A stretch of DNA of 30,618 nucleotides from Clostridiales bacterium (GTDB lineage Bacteria > Bacillota > Clostridia > Christensenellales > CAG-314): the NCBI GenBank assembly GCA_004558105.1, contig SFEB01000011.1, forward strand, positions 1 to 30,618, in the 5' to 3' direction. A model generated the notes under the pieces. The model saw nothing but the letters and a program-made list of their open reading frames with translations, was not told where the DNA came from and made no database searches. Positions 1-6,256 of this stretch are shown piece after piece. How positions within the stretch are numbered: the stretch's first letter is position 1; every line of letters starts with the position of its first letter. Position numbers and translations under genes: made by a program.

Positions 1-162
1 GAGAGTGACCGTCAGTTCGCCGCCGGCTACGTCGCAATAATACGACCCTTCTTCGCCTTGCGCTACGAACTTTTTGTTCTTCTTACATGCGCTTAAACAG
101 ACCGTAGCCGTTACAAGCATCAGTACGAATAACAAAATTGCCAATAGTCTTTTGTTCTTCAT
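1..162 (-). CDS. Lipoprotein, N-terminal part (gene runs off the left edge)
   Basis: The ATG lies at 162 on the minus strand, behind a GGAGG ribosome binding site at about 170-174. The visible 54 residues begin with a positively charged start (MKNKR), a hydrophobic stretch and a lipobox, LSAC, so Cys26 should become the lipidated first residue of a surface lipoprotein. A lysine-rich linker and the start of a beta-rich segment (residues 41-54, with YYCDVAGGELTVTL) follow. That style resembles the GTY/LTY strands of the large repeat protein at the right end of the window, but the piece is too short to prove kinship. The function is unknown. Confidence 0.75.
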   Translation of the reverse strand, partial: MKNKRLLAILLFVLMLVTATVCLSACKKNKKFVAQGEEGSYYCDVAGGELTVTL

Positions 163-233
163 AAAACTAACCTCCGTTTCGTTTTCTTTTTCGGCATGTA
201 TGGAAACTCCCATAATACCTATTTTGTATTAGG

Positions 234-261
234 ATAGACCGCGTACTACCTGCGTAGTCAA
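234..261 (-). promoter_or_regulatory. Possible promoter with overlapping inverted repeat, upstream of the lipoprotein gene
   Basis: On the minus strand a TTGACT -35 box lies at 261-256, with TATC/TATCCT-like -10 candidates about 18-19 bases downstream. The inverted repeat ACTAC-ctgc-GTAGT (245-258) overlaps the -35 and could be a regulator site. The -10 is weak, so this is tentative. Confidence 0.3.
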
Positions 262-453
262 GCGTTTTTTAAAAAAAATTTCAACTTTTTCCTTAAAATT
301 TTCAAAATAATCTCAAAAATACAAAAACAATCTTTCAAAAAGTAATCATATTGCGATAATTGTGACAGCTTTGTAAAAAACACCGTGTTTTTACTCAACG
401 ACCGCCGAAAAAAAACGAAACACAATCTGACGTACATCGGATTACGGGCAACA

Positions 454-489
454 AAAAGACCGCCGTTAATTGATAAACAGCGGTCTTTT
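454..489 (-). terminator. Hairpin, probably an intrinsic terminator
   Basis: The arms AAAAGACCGC (454-463) and GCGGTCTTTT (480-489) pair perfectly around a 16-base loop. The run of T after the hairpin is better on the minus strand (TTTTTGTTG) than on the plus strand (TTTT then GCCC). No gene upstream on either strand obviously needs it, so it could end an unrecognised small minus-strand transcript. Confidence 0.5.
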
Positions 490-857
490 GCCCTTCCTTC
501 CGTCTTTTAGGTTTTCTAACGACACCTCGTCGGAATTTCACCAAAATACGGAATTTCCCAGAAATTTGCATTTTCGCATTATTTGCATATTAATTATTAA
601 TCAATTGAAAATTTTTAATTGAAAATCTTTTCACTCTTTTCGCAGTAAATATAAGTGCAAATATAAATATAGATCGCCACAATCCTCTTTATAGTTTTGT
701 TACCCCTGTCTATACGGATACGTTATATATTATATGTTTTCCCGATGTCACTTAATCACAATTATTGCAAAGCCATGATAAATCGCGCCGATAAAACGCT
801 TTTCGCCTGAAAACACAACCCCGCAGACGGGCAAGTCATTTTTTACAGAACGCATAC

Positions 858-886
858 TTGACAAAAACCGTTTTTTGTTTTAATAT
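858..886 (+). promoter_or_regulatory. Sigma-A promoter of the membrane protein gene
   Basis: TTGACA (858-863), a 17-base spacer and TAATAT (881-886) make a near-consensus housekeeping promoter. Transcription should begin near 893, so translation must start after that point. Confidence 0.8.
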
Positions 887-958
887 CTTGTTGATTACCG
901 AGTCGAAAGCCGACAACCGCTTCGGCGAAAAAACGCAATAAAGGCAGGACAGAGGAAT

Positions 959-1921
959 AAAGACAAGACGTCCGGCAAGGATAACAAGTTTTTAAAATGG
1001 CTTAAACGTCCGCACGGCGTACCGCTTGCGGTTCTTTACTTTTGCACGGCGGTCGTCGTCGTGTGGTCGATCGTACTGGTCTGCACGGCAGAACCGGACG
1101 CAGAACTGCCCGTTATTTCTTACCCCGTGTTCGGTATCGCCGCCGCTCTCCTGGCTTATTCCGTTTATTCAATCGTGATTTTCGCACCCGGAATAAAGTC
1201 ACGGACGAAGACGTTGATAAGAAAAAACAGCCTGTTTACAAAATTGACGGAACAATACGGGTTTAAAACCGTTTTCTTTTCGGTTATTTCCCTCGTTGTG
1301 ACCGTCGCGTTCGCCGTTATGAACGGGGTAAGCGCAATCAGATATAAATCCGTCTGGTATGCGTCCCTGACCGGCTATTACTCTCTTTTGATTATTTTCA
1401 GAAGCGGAGTACTGCTCGCGGAAAGGTTCGTCAATAAAAAGTTTTCCAAACAAGACGAAAACAATGCGTTGGGGTTGTGGAAAATTCACCTGGCCAGCGG
1501 CGCTTTCCTTATCCCCCTAGAAATTGCAATGATGGTCGTAATCACGTTGAGGCTGACGTCGGAAACGGCAACCCCGGGTGGGCAGATTATGGCGATTGCC
1601 AACGCTACGTATACTTTTTTTAGAATTATAACGGCCGTTCTTAACATCGCAAAAGCGCGCAGATTAGATAATCCCGTGATTCAGTCGCTAAGAAATCTTA
1701 ATTTCGCGGACGCCTATATGTCCATGGTGTCCCTGACCGTTTTAATGATTGCGACTTTCAGCGAAACCGCAGAACACGAAAGCCGACTGCTTTTTTTGAA
1801 AGCGGGCGTCGGTTTTGCCGCCTGCGCGGCGATTATCGCGCTTGCCGCCGTCATGATCGTTACCGCCAATAAAAGAATAACCCTGCTCAAAGAAAAGGCG
1901 AACGACGTCGGAAACCGATAA
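959..1921 (+). CDS. Multi-pass membrane protein of unknown function with a damaged start codon
   Basis: This frame encodes about 320 residues with six to eight hydrophobic segments, for example VFGIAAALLAYSVYSIVI and LLFLKAGVGFAACAAIIAL, so it is an integral membrane protein. The only conventional start is GTG at 1061, which would cut into the first membrane helix (GVPLAVLYFCTAVVVVWS) and has no ribosome binding site. The frame stays open upstream and reads KDKTSGKDNKFLKWLKRPHG, a believable cytoplasmic N-terminus. At 957 the DNA reads AT-AAAGAC where ATG-AAAGAC would give a start 8 bases after AAGGCAGG (941-948). I infer loss of one G from the start codon, either real or an assembly error. 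The neighbour at 2023 may be co-transcribed. The family is not recognised. Confidence 0.6.
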   Translation, partial: KDKTSGKDNKFLKWLKRPHGVPLAVLYFCTAVVVVWSIVLVCTAEPDAELPVISYPVFGIAAALLAYSVYSIVIFAPGIKSRTKTLIRKNSLFTKLTEQYGFKTVFFSVISLVVTVAFAVMNGVSAIRYKSVWYASLTGYYSLLIIFRSGVLLAERFVNKKFSKQDENNALGLWKIHLASGAFLIPLEIAMMVVITLRLTSETATPGGQIMAIANATYTFFRIITAVLNIAKARRLDNPVIQSLRNLNFADAYMSMVSLTVLMIATFSETAEHESRLLFLKAGVGFAACAAIIALAAVMIVTANKRITLLKEKANDVGNR

Positions 1922-2022
1922 AAATCATTTTTTTTCGGGTACCTGCATACCACCCCGTACGGCTTGGTTCGCACACCCGTGTCCCTTAAAAATCTTTAAC
2001 GGCAAAATAACGGAGGTTGACG

Positions 2023-2394
2023 ATGGAAAAAGATCCTACCCGTCTGGCACAATATTTTTGCGATCATACCGAGTACGCTAAAATGCTTTATTTCAAGGAA
2101 TTCAGCGTGACCGTGTTGAACAACGACCAAACCTACAAATACCTGCTTTTCAATCCCGCCAAAACCATGAAATGCAACCTTAATTGCCCGGACGGTTTTA
2201 CCGTTGAAAACGGCGATATCGTTTATCTGAGCGATAAAGTCATCGGAGAATTGCCGCGCACTCGCTTTCTCCTTACGTTCGGCAACGTTTCTTCCGAACG
2301 GGGCAGACAAATTTCGTCGGATTTGCAGGCGGACCTTATTTACTTCCAAAAACAAAACGGCGGGAAATTTATCTTTAAAAAGTTTTATAACTGA
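2023..2394 (+). CDS. Small protein of unknown function, 123 residues
   Basis: The ATG at 2023 is preceded by GGAGG (2012-2016) at ideal spacing; a TTG two codons earlier lies too close to that site. The product is soluble, with no signal peptide or membrane segment, and mixes charged and aromatic residues (LFNPAKTMKCNLNCPDGF near the middle, FIFKKFYN at the end). Two nearby cysteines in CNLNC could bind metal, but there is no recognisable domain. The gene lies about 100 bases after the membrane protein gene with no clear terminator between, and the hairpin at 2478-2510 ends the unit. I do not recognise the family. Confidence 0.7.
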   Translation: MEKDPTRLAQYFCDHTEYAKMLYFKEFSVTVLNNDQTYKYLLFNPAKTMKCNLNCPDGFTVENGDIVYLSDKVIGELPRTRFLLTFGNVSSERGRQISSDLQADLIYFQKQNGGKFIFKKFYN

Positions 2395-2477
2395 TACCCG
2401 TCTCCCTCTTTTTCGGCCACCCGATAATATTCACCATAACGACGACTCTGAAATTTGATTTTAAAAATACACGATTA

Positions 2478-2510
2478 AAAATTCACGGAATACGATCCGT
2501 GGATTTTTTT
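2478..2510 (+). terminator. Intrinsic terminator
   Basis: The stem TTCACGGA (2482-2489) / TCCGTGGA (2496-2503) is extended by A-T pairs, closes on a six-base loop and is followed by a run of T. It ends the 858-2394 unit. Confidence 0.8.
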
Positions 2511-2560
2511 CTTTTATTTTTTGCCGTTTCGCTAAGAGTTACAATTTTTTAAAAAATGCA

Positions 2561-2658
2561 CCAAACTTGTTGACAAAACAACAAGTTTGGTATATTATTG
2601 ACTTGTTGAAAAATCAACAAGTTTGGTATATTATTGACTTGTTGAAAAATCAACAAGT
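2561..2658 (+). promoter_or_regulatory. Duplicated promoter with three palindromic operators upstream of marR
   Basis: A perfect inverted repeat, CCAAACTTGTTG / CAACAAGTTTGG (2561-2590), contains the TTGACA (2570-2575) of a promoter whose TATTAT -10 is at 2593-2598. A 36-base unit starting at 2579 is repeated exactly at 2615, giving a second promoter (TTGAAA 2606-2611, TATTAT 2629-2634). It also gives two further palindromes, ACTTGTTGA-AAAA-TCAACAAGT, at 2601-2622 and 2637-2658. Dyads of this size over promoter elements, directly before a marR gene, are typical of MarR autorepression. The regulator's binding here is inferred. Confidence 0.8.
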
Positions 2659-2676
2659 TGTTAGGGAGTCGGTTAA

Positions 2677-3132
2677 ATGAAAGAACTTTACAGTATTTTT
2701 ACCTTGCAGATTGCAAAATGTAACAGGTGTATCAAAAAGTTGAAGCAGGAAGAAATGGAAAGTTTTGACTTAAAAGGACCGCATGTTTCCTGCCTGTTCT
2801 ACCTGTACAAAAACGACGGGCCGTTGACGTTAAAAGAACTTTGCGACGTTTGCGACGAAGACAAAGCGGCGGTTTCGAGAGCCGTTGATTCGCTTGAAAA
2901 AAACGGTTACGTGGCATGCAATTCCAAAACGGAAAAAAGATATAAAAGCCCGCTTTTTTTGACGCAAAAAGGCGTCGAAACCGCTAAGGGTATCGTGGAA
3001 AAAATCGATCGGATAGTAGAATCGGCGGGAGAAGGCGTTACGCAGGAAAACAGAGGGATTTTTTACGAAACGCTGCAAATAATAAGCACTAATCTTCAAA
3101 GGATGTGCGATAAATACGGAGAGGAATTATGA
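2677..3132 (+). CDS. MarR-family transcriptional regulator
   Basis: This is a 151-residue winged-helix DNA-binding protein. The core LTLKELCDVCDEDKAAVSRA (about residues 51-70) is the helix-turn-helix, followed by SLEKNGYV and a wing ending in a KRYKSPLFLTQKG motif, as in the MarR family. Flanking helices at both ends should form the dimer interface. The ATG at 2677 has AGGGAG (2663-2668) at good spacing. Its stop overlaps the start of degV (ATGA at 3129-3132), which implies translational coupling. The palindromes upstream suggest that it represses its own operon. The ligand is unknown; in some Firmicutes MarR-type regulators act in fatty-acid metabolism, which would fit a DegV partner, but this is inference. 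Confidence 0.9.
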   Translation: MKELYSIFTLQIAKCNRCIKKLKQEEMESFDLKGPHVSCLFYLYKNDGPLTLKELCDVCDEDKAAVSRAVDSLEKNGYVACNSKTEKRYKSPLFLTQKGVETAKGIVEKIDRIVESAGEGVTQENRGIFYETLQIISTNLQRMCDKYGEEL

Positions 3133-3970
3133 GTGTAAAAATTATGATTGACTCTGCCTCCGACATAAACGAAGTTTAAGCAAAAGAATTGGGATTTTTA
3201 TTCATTCCCATTCAGGTCATGCTCGAAGACGAGGAGTACCTTGACGGCGTAAACCTGTTGCCGGAGACTTTTTTCGACAAACTGCCGAACTGCAAGACTT
3301 TGCCCGTACCAGCTTGATAAACTCTTTCAGATGGGACGACGAGTTTAAAAAAGCGACTAAGGACGGGGACGACGTGGTCGTTATAACGTTGTCGTCAAAA
3401 ATCTCCGGGACGTACGAGGCCGCCGTTAAGTCGGCGGTAAAATTCGACGGAAAAATTCAGGTCGTAGACAGTCTGAACGCCGCTTTGGGCGAAAGACTTC
3501 TGGGTTTGTATGCGCTGGAACTGGCAAAACAAAAACTTTCGGCAAAAGAGATCGCAGATAAACTTAACGAACAAAAAAACAACGTACGCATTTTTGCCGT
3601 AATAGATACACTCGAATACCTGAAAAAAGGCGGCAGAATTTCCGCGACCACCGCGTTTTTCGGCAAAATGCCGGCAATCAAACCGGTGATCGGCGTAATA
3701 AACGGCAAGGTAGAAGTTATCGGTAGCGCAAAAGGTAACAAAAAAGGCAACCTTTACCTTAATTCCACCGTTGAAGAATCCGGAAAAATCAATTTCGATA
3801 TGCCTTTCGGCTTGCTGTATTCCGGAAACGATAAGACCAACATCGAGAAATACAAAATTTCATGCGCGTATTTGTTTGAAGGTCGTACCCCGGATACGTA
3901 CCCTATGGGATGCACGATAGGAACGCACGTCGGACCCGGCGCCGTAGGCATTGCATATTTTATTAAATAA
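3129..3970 (+). pseudogene. degV-family fatty-acid-binding protein gene, disrupted by a stop and a frameshift
   Basis: The start overlaps the marR stop and the first residues, MSVKIMIDSASDINEV, match the DegV N-terminus. A TAA at 3177-3179 then interrupts the frame where homologues usually continue with an acidic residue before AKELG. Reading resumes in the same frame (AKELGFLFIPIQVM) until LPV, where one base is missing near 3308: restoring GTAACCAGC gives LPVTSLINSF, close to the DegV (T)TSQ motif. The remainder (3314-3970) is well preserved, including ITLSSKISGTYEAA, LEYLKKGGRIS and the C-terminal IGTHVGPGAVGIAYF. DegV proteins bind fatty acids, some as FakB subunits of fatty acid kinase. 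As written this locus cannot make a full protein. Confidence 0.85.
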
Positions 3971-4008
3971 AACCAAAATAACCGACCCTTCACTGTGTTA
4001 CCAAAGAT

Positions 4009-4043
4009 AAAAGGCGTAGCCTTTAGTCTACGCCTTAATTTTT
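4009..4043 (+). terminator. Intrinsic terminator after degV
   Basis: The perfect nine-base stem AAGGCGTAG (4011-4019) / CTACGCCTT (4028-4036) has an eight-base loop and is followed by AATTTTTA. Confidence 0.8.
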
Positions 4044-4096
4044 ATATTAAACTTTCAAAACTCTTTTAAAGCAACGATAAAACCGTTTTTCGTCCG

Positions 4097-4420
4097 TTAA
4101 TACGTTATATTTTTTCGGGTATTTTCCTCTATTTTCTTCAAATAAGAAATTTGTAAAATTATATAAGAAAAAATAACTTTTAACAAAAAATGCGTTACCG
4201 CGCATATCGCCGCCCCTATCAATGCCAAAACAAACCAAAGAGCACTGCTTTTGAACGCTAAACACAGTATTGTAATAACGAAAAAATATAATATGGCAAA
4301 AAAAACCGTTATTATGGTGGGCATTTTTTCATAAAACTTAAAATACTTGGTGTTTTCATTGATAACCTCGTCAACTGTTTTATGTTGTTCGGGGATCTTT
4401 CCCATAGTAGGATCTTCCAT
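4097..4420 (-). CDS. Small membrane protein of unknown function, 107 residues
   Basis: The ATG at 4420 follows a strong GAGGAGG site. A hydrophilic N-terminus of about 33 residues precedes two or three hydrophobic helices (IITVFFAILYFFVITILCLA and LWFVLALIGAAICAVTHFLL, then VIFSYIILQI) and a short charged tail ending NTRKNITY. The gene diverges from the XRE regulator at 4510. Its own promoter (TTGACA 4476-4471, N17, TACAAT 4453-4448) has a palindrome filling the spacer, so it is very likely the target of that repressor. The function is unknown; similar two-gene units sometimes belong to stress or toxin-antitoxin-like modules, but nothing here proves that. Confidence 0.75.
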   Translation of the reverse strand: MEDPTMGKIPEQHKTVDEVINENTKYFKFYEKMPTIITVFFAILYFFVITILCLAFKSSALWFVLALIGAAICAVTHFLLKVIFSYIILQISYLKKIEENTRKNITY

Positions 4421-4447
4421 TTTTTCCTCCTCAATGTGTTTTTATTA

Positions 4448-4506
4448 ATTGTACTCTCAATATTTGAGACTGTCAAGTATATTATCTCAAAATTTGAGAT
4501 AATATA
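4448..4506. promoter_or_regulatory. Divergent control region with two palindromic operators
   Basis: Operator 1 is TCTCAA-tat-TTGAGA (4455-4469). It fills the 17-base spacer between TTGACA (4476-4471) and TACAAT (4453-4448) of the minus-strand promoter. Operator 2 shares the same half-sites (TCTCAA-aat-TTGAGA, 4485-4499) inside a larger perfect palindrome with 13-base arms (4478-4490 and 4494-4506). It ends four bases before the regulator's ATG, so the XRE protein can be expected to repress both directions. Confidence 0.8.
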
Positions 4507-4509
4507 ATT

Positions 4510-4704
4510 ATGATAAACGACAAACTCAGAGAGTTGAGGTTGGAAAACAACCTCACGCAAAAAGATCTTGCGAAGTTATTGAACGTGAGCAATAAAACCG
4601 TGAGCCATTGGGAATCGGGTTATACCGAACCTCCGATTTATATTATCGTGTCAATTAAAAAGATTTTTAACGTCAGTTACGAAGATTTATTGGAGGACGA
4701 GTAA
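4510..4704 (+). CDS. XRE-family helix-turn-helix repressor, 64 residues
   Basis: The whole protein is one Cro/C1-type domain. Helices 2 and 3 are LTQKDLAKLLNV and SNKTVSHWESGY, followed by EPPIYIIVSIKKIFNVSYEDLL, the normal end of this fold. The ATG at 4510 has no Shine-Dalgarno sequence and lies immediately after a palindrome, so the message may be leaderless or weakly translated. In the next frame (4703-4792) the DNA reads SKGFERLSKAEKYIKYI and ends in DSDWDY, which looks like coding sequence; a one-base insertion near 4702 may have shortened a protein of about 95 residues. It probably controls the divergent membrane protein gene. Confidence 0.85.
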   Translation: MINDKLRELRLENNLTQKDLAKLLNVSNKTVSHWESGYTEPPIYIIVSIKKIFNVSYEDLLEDE

Positions 4705-4837
4705 AGGTTTCGAGCGATTATCAAAAGCCGAAAAATATATTAAATATATTACAAGTGAAAGTACGGAAACGGATTCTGATTGGGATTATTAAAATTATTC
4801 TGGGCGGGAATCATAAACTTTAATATGCAATCTTTTT

Positions 4838-4869
4838 GGGTGGGATTTGTGTCCTGCCCTTAATTTTTT
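4838..4869 (+). terminator. Probable terminator after the XRE gene
   Basis: GGGTGGGA (4838-4845) pairs, with two wobbles, with TCCTGCCC (4852-4859), followed by TTAATTTTTTG. A second arm, GGGCGGGA (4802-4809), could pair with the same 3' arm with only one wobble. Confidence 0.45.
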
Positions 4870-4870
4870 G

Positions 4871-4917
4871 CAAAGAAAAACAACGTAAATAAAACCTTTT
4901 GGTTCAACTTACGTTGT
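4871..4917 (-). terminator. Intrinsic terminator of tRNA-Leu
   Basis: The nine-base stem 4880-4888 / 4909-4917 (ACAACGTAA / TTACGTTGT) contains an inner AACC/GGTT pairing. Read on the minus strand it is followed by TTTTTCTTTG. Confidence 0.7.
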
Positions 4918-4920
4918 CAT

Positions 4921-5003
4921 TGGTGCGAATGACAGGACTTGAACCTGCACGTATTACCACTAGAACCTGAATCTAGCGCGTCTGCCAATTCCGCCACATT
5001 CGC
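4921..5003 (-). tRNA. tRNA-Leu, anticodon CAG, CCA encoded
   Basis: On the minus strand the gene starts GCGAATG and ends CATTCGC plus discriminator A and CCA, giving a perfect acceptor stem. The D-arm region GGCGGAATTGGCAGACGC is typical of leucine tRNAs. The anticodon stem CTAGA/TCTAG holds the loop TTCAGGT with anticodon CAG. A variable region and a T-arm GCAGGTTCAAGTCCTGT follow. It reads CUG codons. Confidence 0.95.
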
Positions 5004-5025
5004 TTGTTTTTTTTCAACGATAGGG

Positions 5026-5054
5026 ATTATACTACAAAACTTATAAAAAAGCAA
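5026..5054 (-). promoter_or_regulatory. Promoter of tRNA-Leu
   Basis: Read on the minus strand: TTGCTT (5054-5049), a 17-base spacer and a perfect TATAAT (5031-5026), about 22 bases before the mature tRNA. Confidence 0.7.
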
Positions 5055-5082
5055 GTTTTTTTTGCAAATGTTAAAAAAAACC

Positions 5083-5111
5083 TTGACAAACATTTTTTTA
5101 TCCAATATAAT
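5083..5111 (+). promoter_or_regulatory. Consensus sigma-A promoter of the ABC-transporter leader
   Basis: TTGACA (5083-5088), exactly 17 bases, then TATAAT (5106-5111), a perfect consensus. The start should be near 5118. Such a strong promoter followed by two terminators suggests that expression of the transporter is decided by attenuation. Confidence 0.85.
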
Positions 5112-5159
5112 ACGCCCATTATTAATTATTGCCGACACAGACAAAAGGAGGATTGACGA

Positions 5160-5240
5160 ATGCGACGTACTAACACCGAAAACAGTTTGATACTTTTTAT
5201 CGGCGTTTCAATATGTCCTCACGGCGTACTTTTGTCTTAA
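5160..5240 (+). CDS. Short leader ORF, 26 codons
   Basis: The ATG at 5160 follows AGGAGG (5146-5151) with an 8-base spacer, and the frame runs to TAA at 5238-5240. The peptide starts MRRTNTENS and ends CPHGVLLS, with no signal peptide and no run of a single amino acid that would mark classical attenuation. Its position between a consensus promoter and two terminators, and the overlap of its ribosome binding site with an inverted repeat, suggest a regulatory leader peptide. It could also be a chance ORF. Confidence 0.4.
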   Translation: MRRTNTENSLILFIGVSICPHGVLLS

Positions 5241-5265
5241 GTTGCCTTTTTTTACCCATACCAAT

Positions 5266-5302
5266 TTGCCGATATACACTTTGTCTGTCGGCAGTTTTTT
5301 TT
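5266..5302 (+). terminator. Leader terminator 1
   Basis: TTGCCGATA (5266-5274) pairs with TGTCGGCAG (5286-5294), with two wobbles and an 11-base loop, and is followed by eight T. Confidence 0.65.
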
Positions 5303-5314
5303 AAACACCACAAA

Positions 5315-5349
5315 CAAAGCCTTTGACCGTTCAAAGGTTTTGTTTTTTT
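5315..5349 (+). terminator. Leader terminator 2
   Basis: A 12-base stem, CAAAGCCTTTGA (5315-5326) / TCAAAGGTTTTG (5331-5342), with a four-base loop is followed by TTTTTTT, 29 bases before the binding-protein ATG. Confidence 0.85.
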
Positions 5350-5378
5350 ATTAAAAAAATTATCAAGGAGATAAATCA

Positions 5379-6242
5379 ATGAAAAATTTAATTAAATCAA
5401 TAACTTTTATTATTTTAACAATTATTATTCTCGGCGCATGTTTTACCCTTTGCGCCTGCGGCAGCGATCGGATCGTCGTCTATACAAATGCATTTTTTGC
5501 TCCTTTCGAATACTACGACGGCACGGATATCGTCGGCGTAGACGTCGGAATCATGAACCTGGTCGGCAAAAAACTCAACAAAAAGGTGACGATAAAAAAC
5601 GTCGACTTCGGCGTCATTATAGACGAAGTTGCTTCCGGTAAACTTTGCGACTGCGGCGCGGCGGGTATCACCATAACTCAATCTAGGCTGGAAAAGGTGA
5701 ATTTTTCCATTCCTTACTACACTTCCGTTCAGTACGTTATTTTTGAACAAGGCGATTTTACGACGCTTACTGCCGATGACGGTAACGAATACGTATTGTG
5801 GAGTGAGCTCGCAGGCAAAAAAATAGGCACCCAACTCGACACGACGGGCGACGTCTACGTCGATATCGAAATAAACGGTGACGGAGACTACGTCGGTGAA
5901 CTCGCCGGTACGGGAGCGGAAAGCATACAGTACGATAATGCGCAACTCGCCGTCCAGGCCTTGGTTAACGGCAAGAACGTCGACGCCGTCGTAATTGACC
6001 AAATGCCTGCAATATATCTCGCTAAAAATTATCCCAATCTCCGTTGCGTCGCCCTTTACTACGACAACGAAACGGCGACTACGGAAGAATACGCAATTGC
6101 CGTCAACAAAAGCCAGAATAAATTGCTCGACGCAATTAACGAAGTTCTGACGGAACTGCTAGTAAAAGACGAGAACGGAGAGTCGGAAATTGACCGCCTG
6201 ATAGCAAAGCATTTTGGTATAAATGACGATAAAAGCAACTGA
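5379..6242 (+). CDS. Amino-acid ABC transporter substrate-binding lipoprotein (family 3)
   Basis: The 287-residue protein is the external receptor of an importer for polar amino acids. It has a lysine-bearing N-terminus, a hydrophobic core and a lipobox, LCAC, so it should be anchored through Cys27. The mature part shows the family-3 pattern: NAFFAPFEYYDG at the start of the fold, VGVDVGIMNLVGKKL, a GITITQSRLEKVNFSIPYY hinge segment and VDAVVIDQMPAIYL near the second lobe. These features match HisJ/GlnH/ArtJ-type proteins, but the exact amino acid cannot be read from sequence. AAGGAG precedes the ATG at 5379. It is the first gene of a three-gene operon; the permease starts 14 bases after its stop. 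Confidence 0.9.
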   Translation: MKNLIKSITFIILTIIILGACFTLCACGSDRIVVYTNAFFAPFEYYDGTDIVGVDVGIMNLVGKKLNKKVTIKNVDFGVIIDEVASGKLCDCGAAGITITQSRLEKVNFSIPYYTSVQYVIFEQGDFTTLTADDGNEYVLWSELAGKKIGTQLDTTGDVYVDIEINGDGDYVGELAGTGAESIQYDNAQLAVQALVNGKNVDAVVIDQMPAIYLAKNYPNLRCVALYYDNETATTEEYAIAVNKSQNKLLDAINEVLTELLVKDENGESEIDRLIAKHFGINDDKSN

Positions 6243-6256
6243 AACGGCAGGATATT

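Larger units (their letters stand above)
163..857. other. AT-rich intergenic region without a convincing gene
   Basis: About 700 bases lie between the divergent lipoprotein and membrane-protein genes. Only very short reading frames occur, none with a good ribosome binding site. A strong hairpin (454-489) and the short direct repeat CGGAATTTC (at about 530 and 550) are the only distinct structures. No tRNA or recognisable structured RNA is visible. Confidence 0.6.
5118..5378 (+). promoter_or_regulatory. Candidate attenuator leader of the amino-acid ABC transporter
   Basis: The 260-base leader holds a short ORF (5160-5240) and two terminators. Two near-identical arms, TTGCCGACA (5129-5137) and TTGCCGATA (5266-5274), can each pair with TGTCGGC (5286-5292). 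Only the second pairing makes the terminator hairpin. GACAAAAG (5140-5147), which touches the leader ORF's ribosome binding site, is fully complementary to CTTTTGTC (5229-5236) and could stack inside the alternative fold. No T-box or known riboswitch core was seen. The ligand, if any, is unknown. Confidence 0.5.

Noticed and set aside
565..690. Short minus-strand frames of 16-30 codons in the 163-857 gap
   Set aside because: They are very AT-rich, have poorly placed or no ribosome binding sites and show no protein-like features.
2579..2660. 36-base repeats that resemble CRISPR repeats in length
   Set aside because: The copies are directly adjacent with no spacers and contain promoter boxes and palindromes, so they are a duplicated control region.
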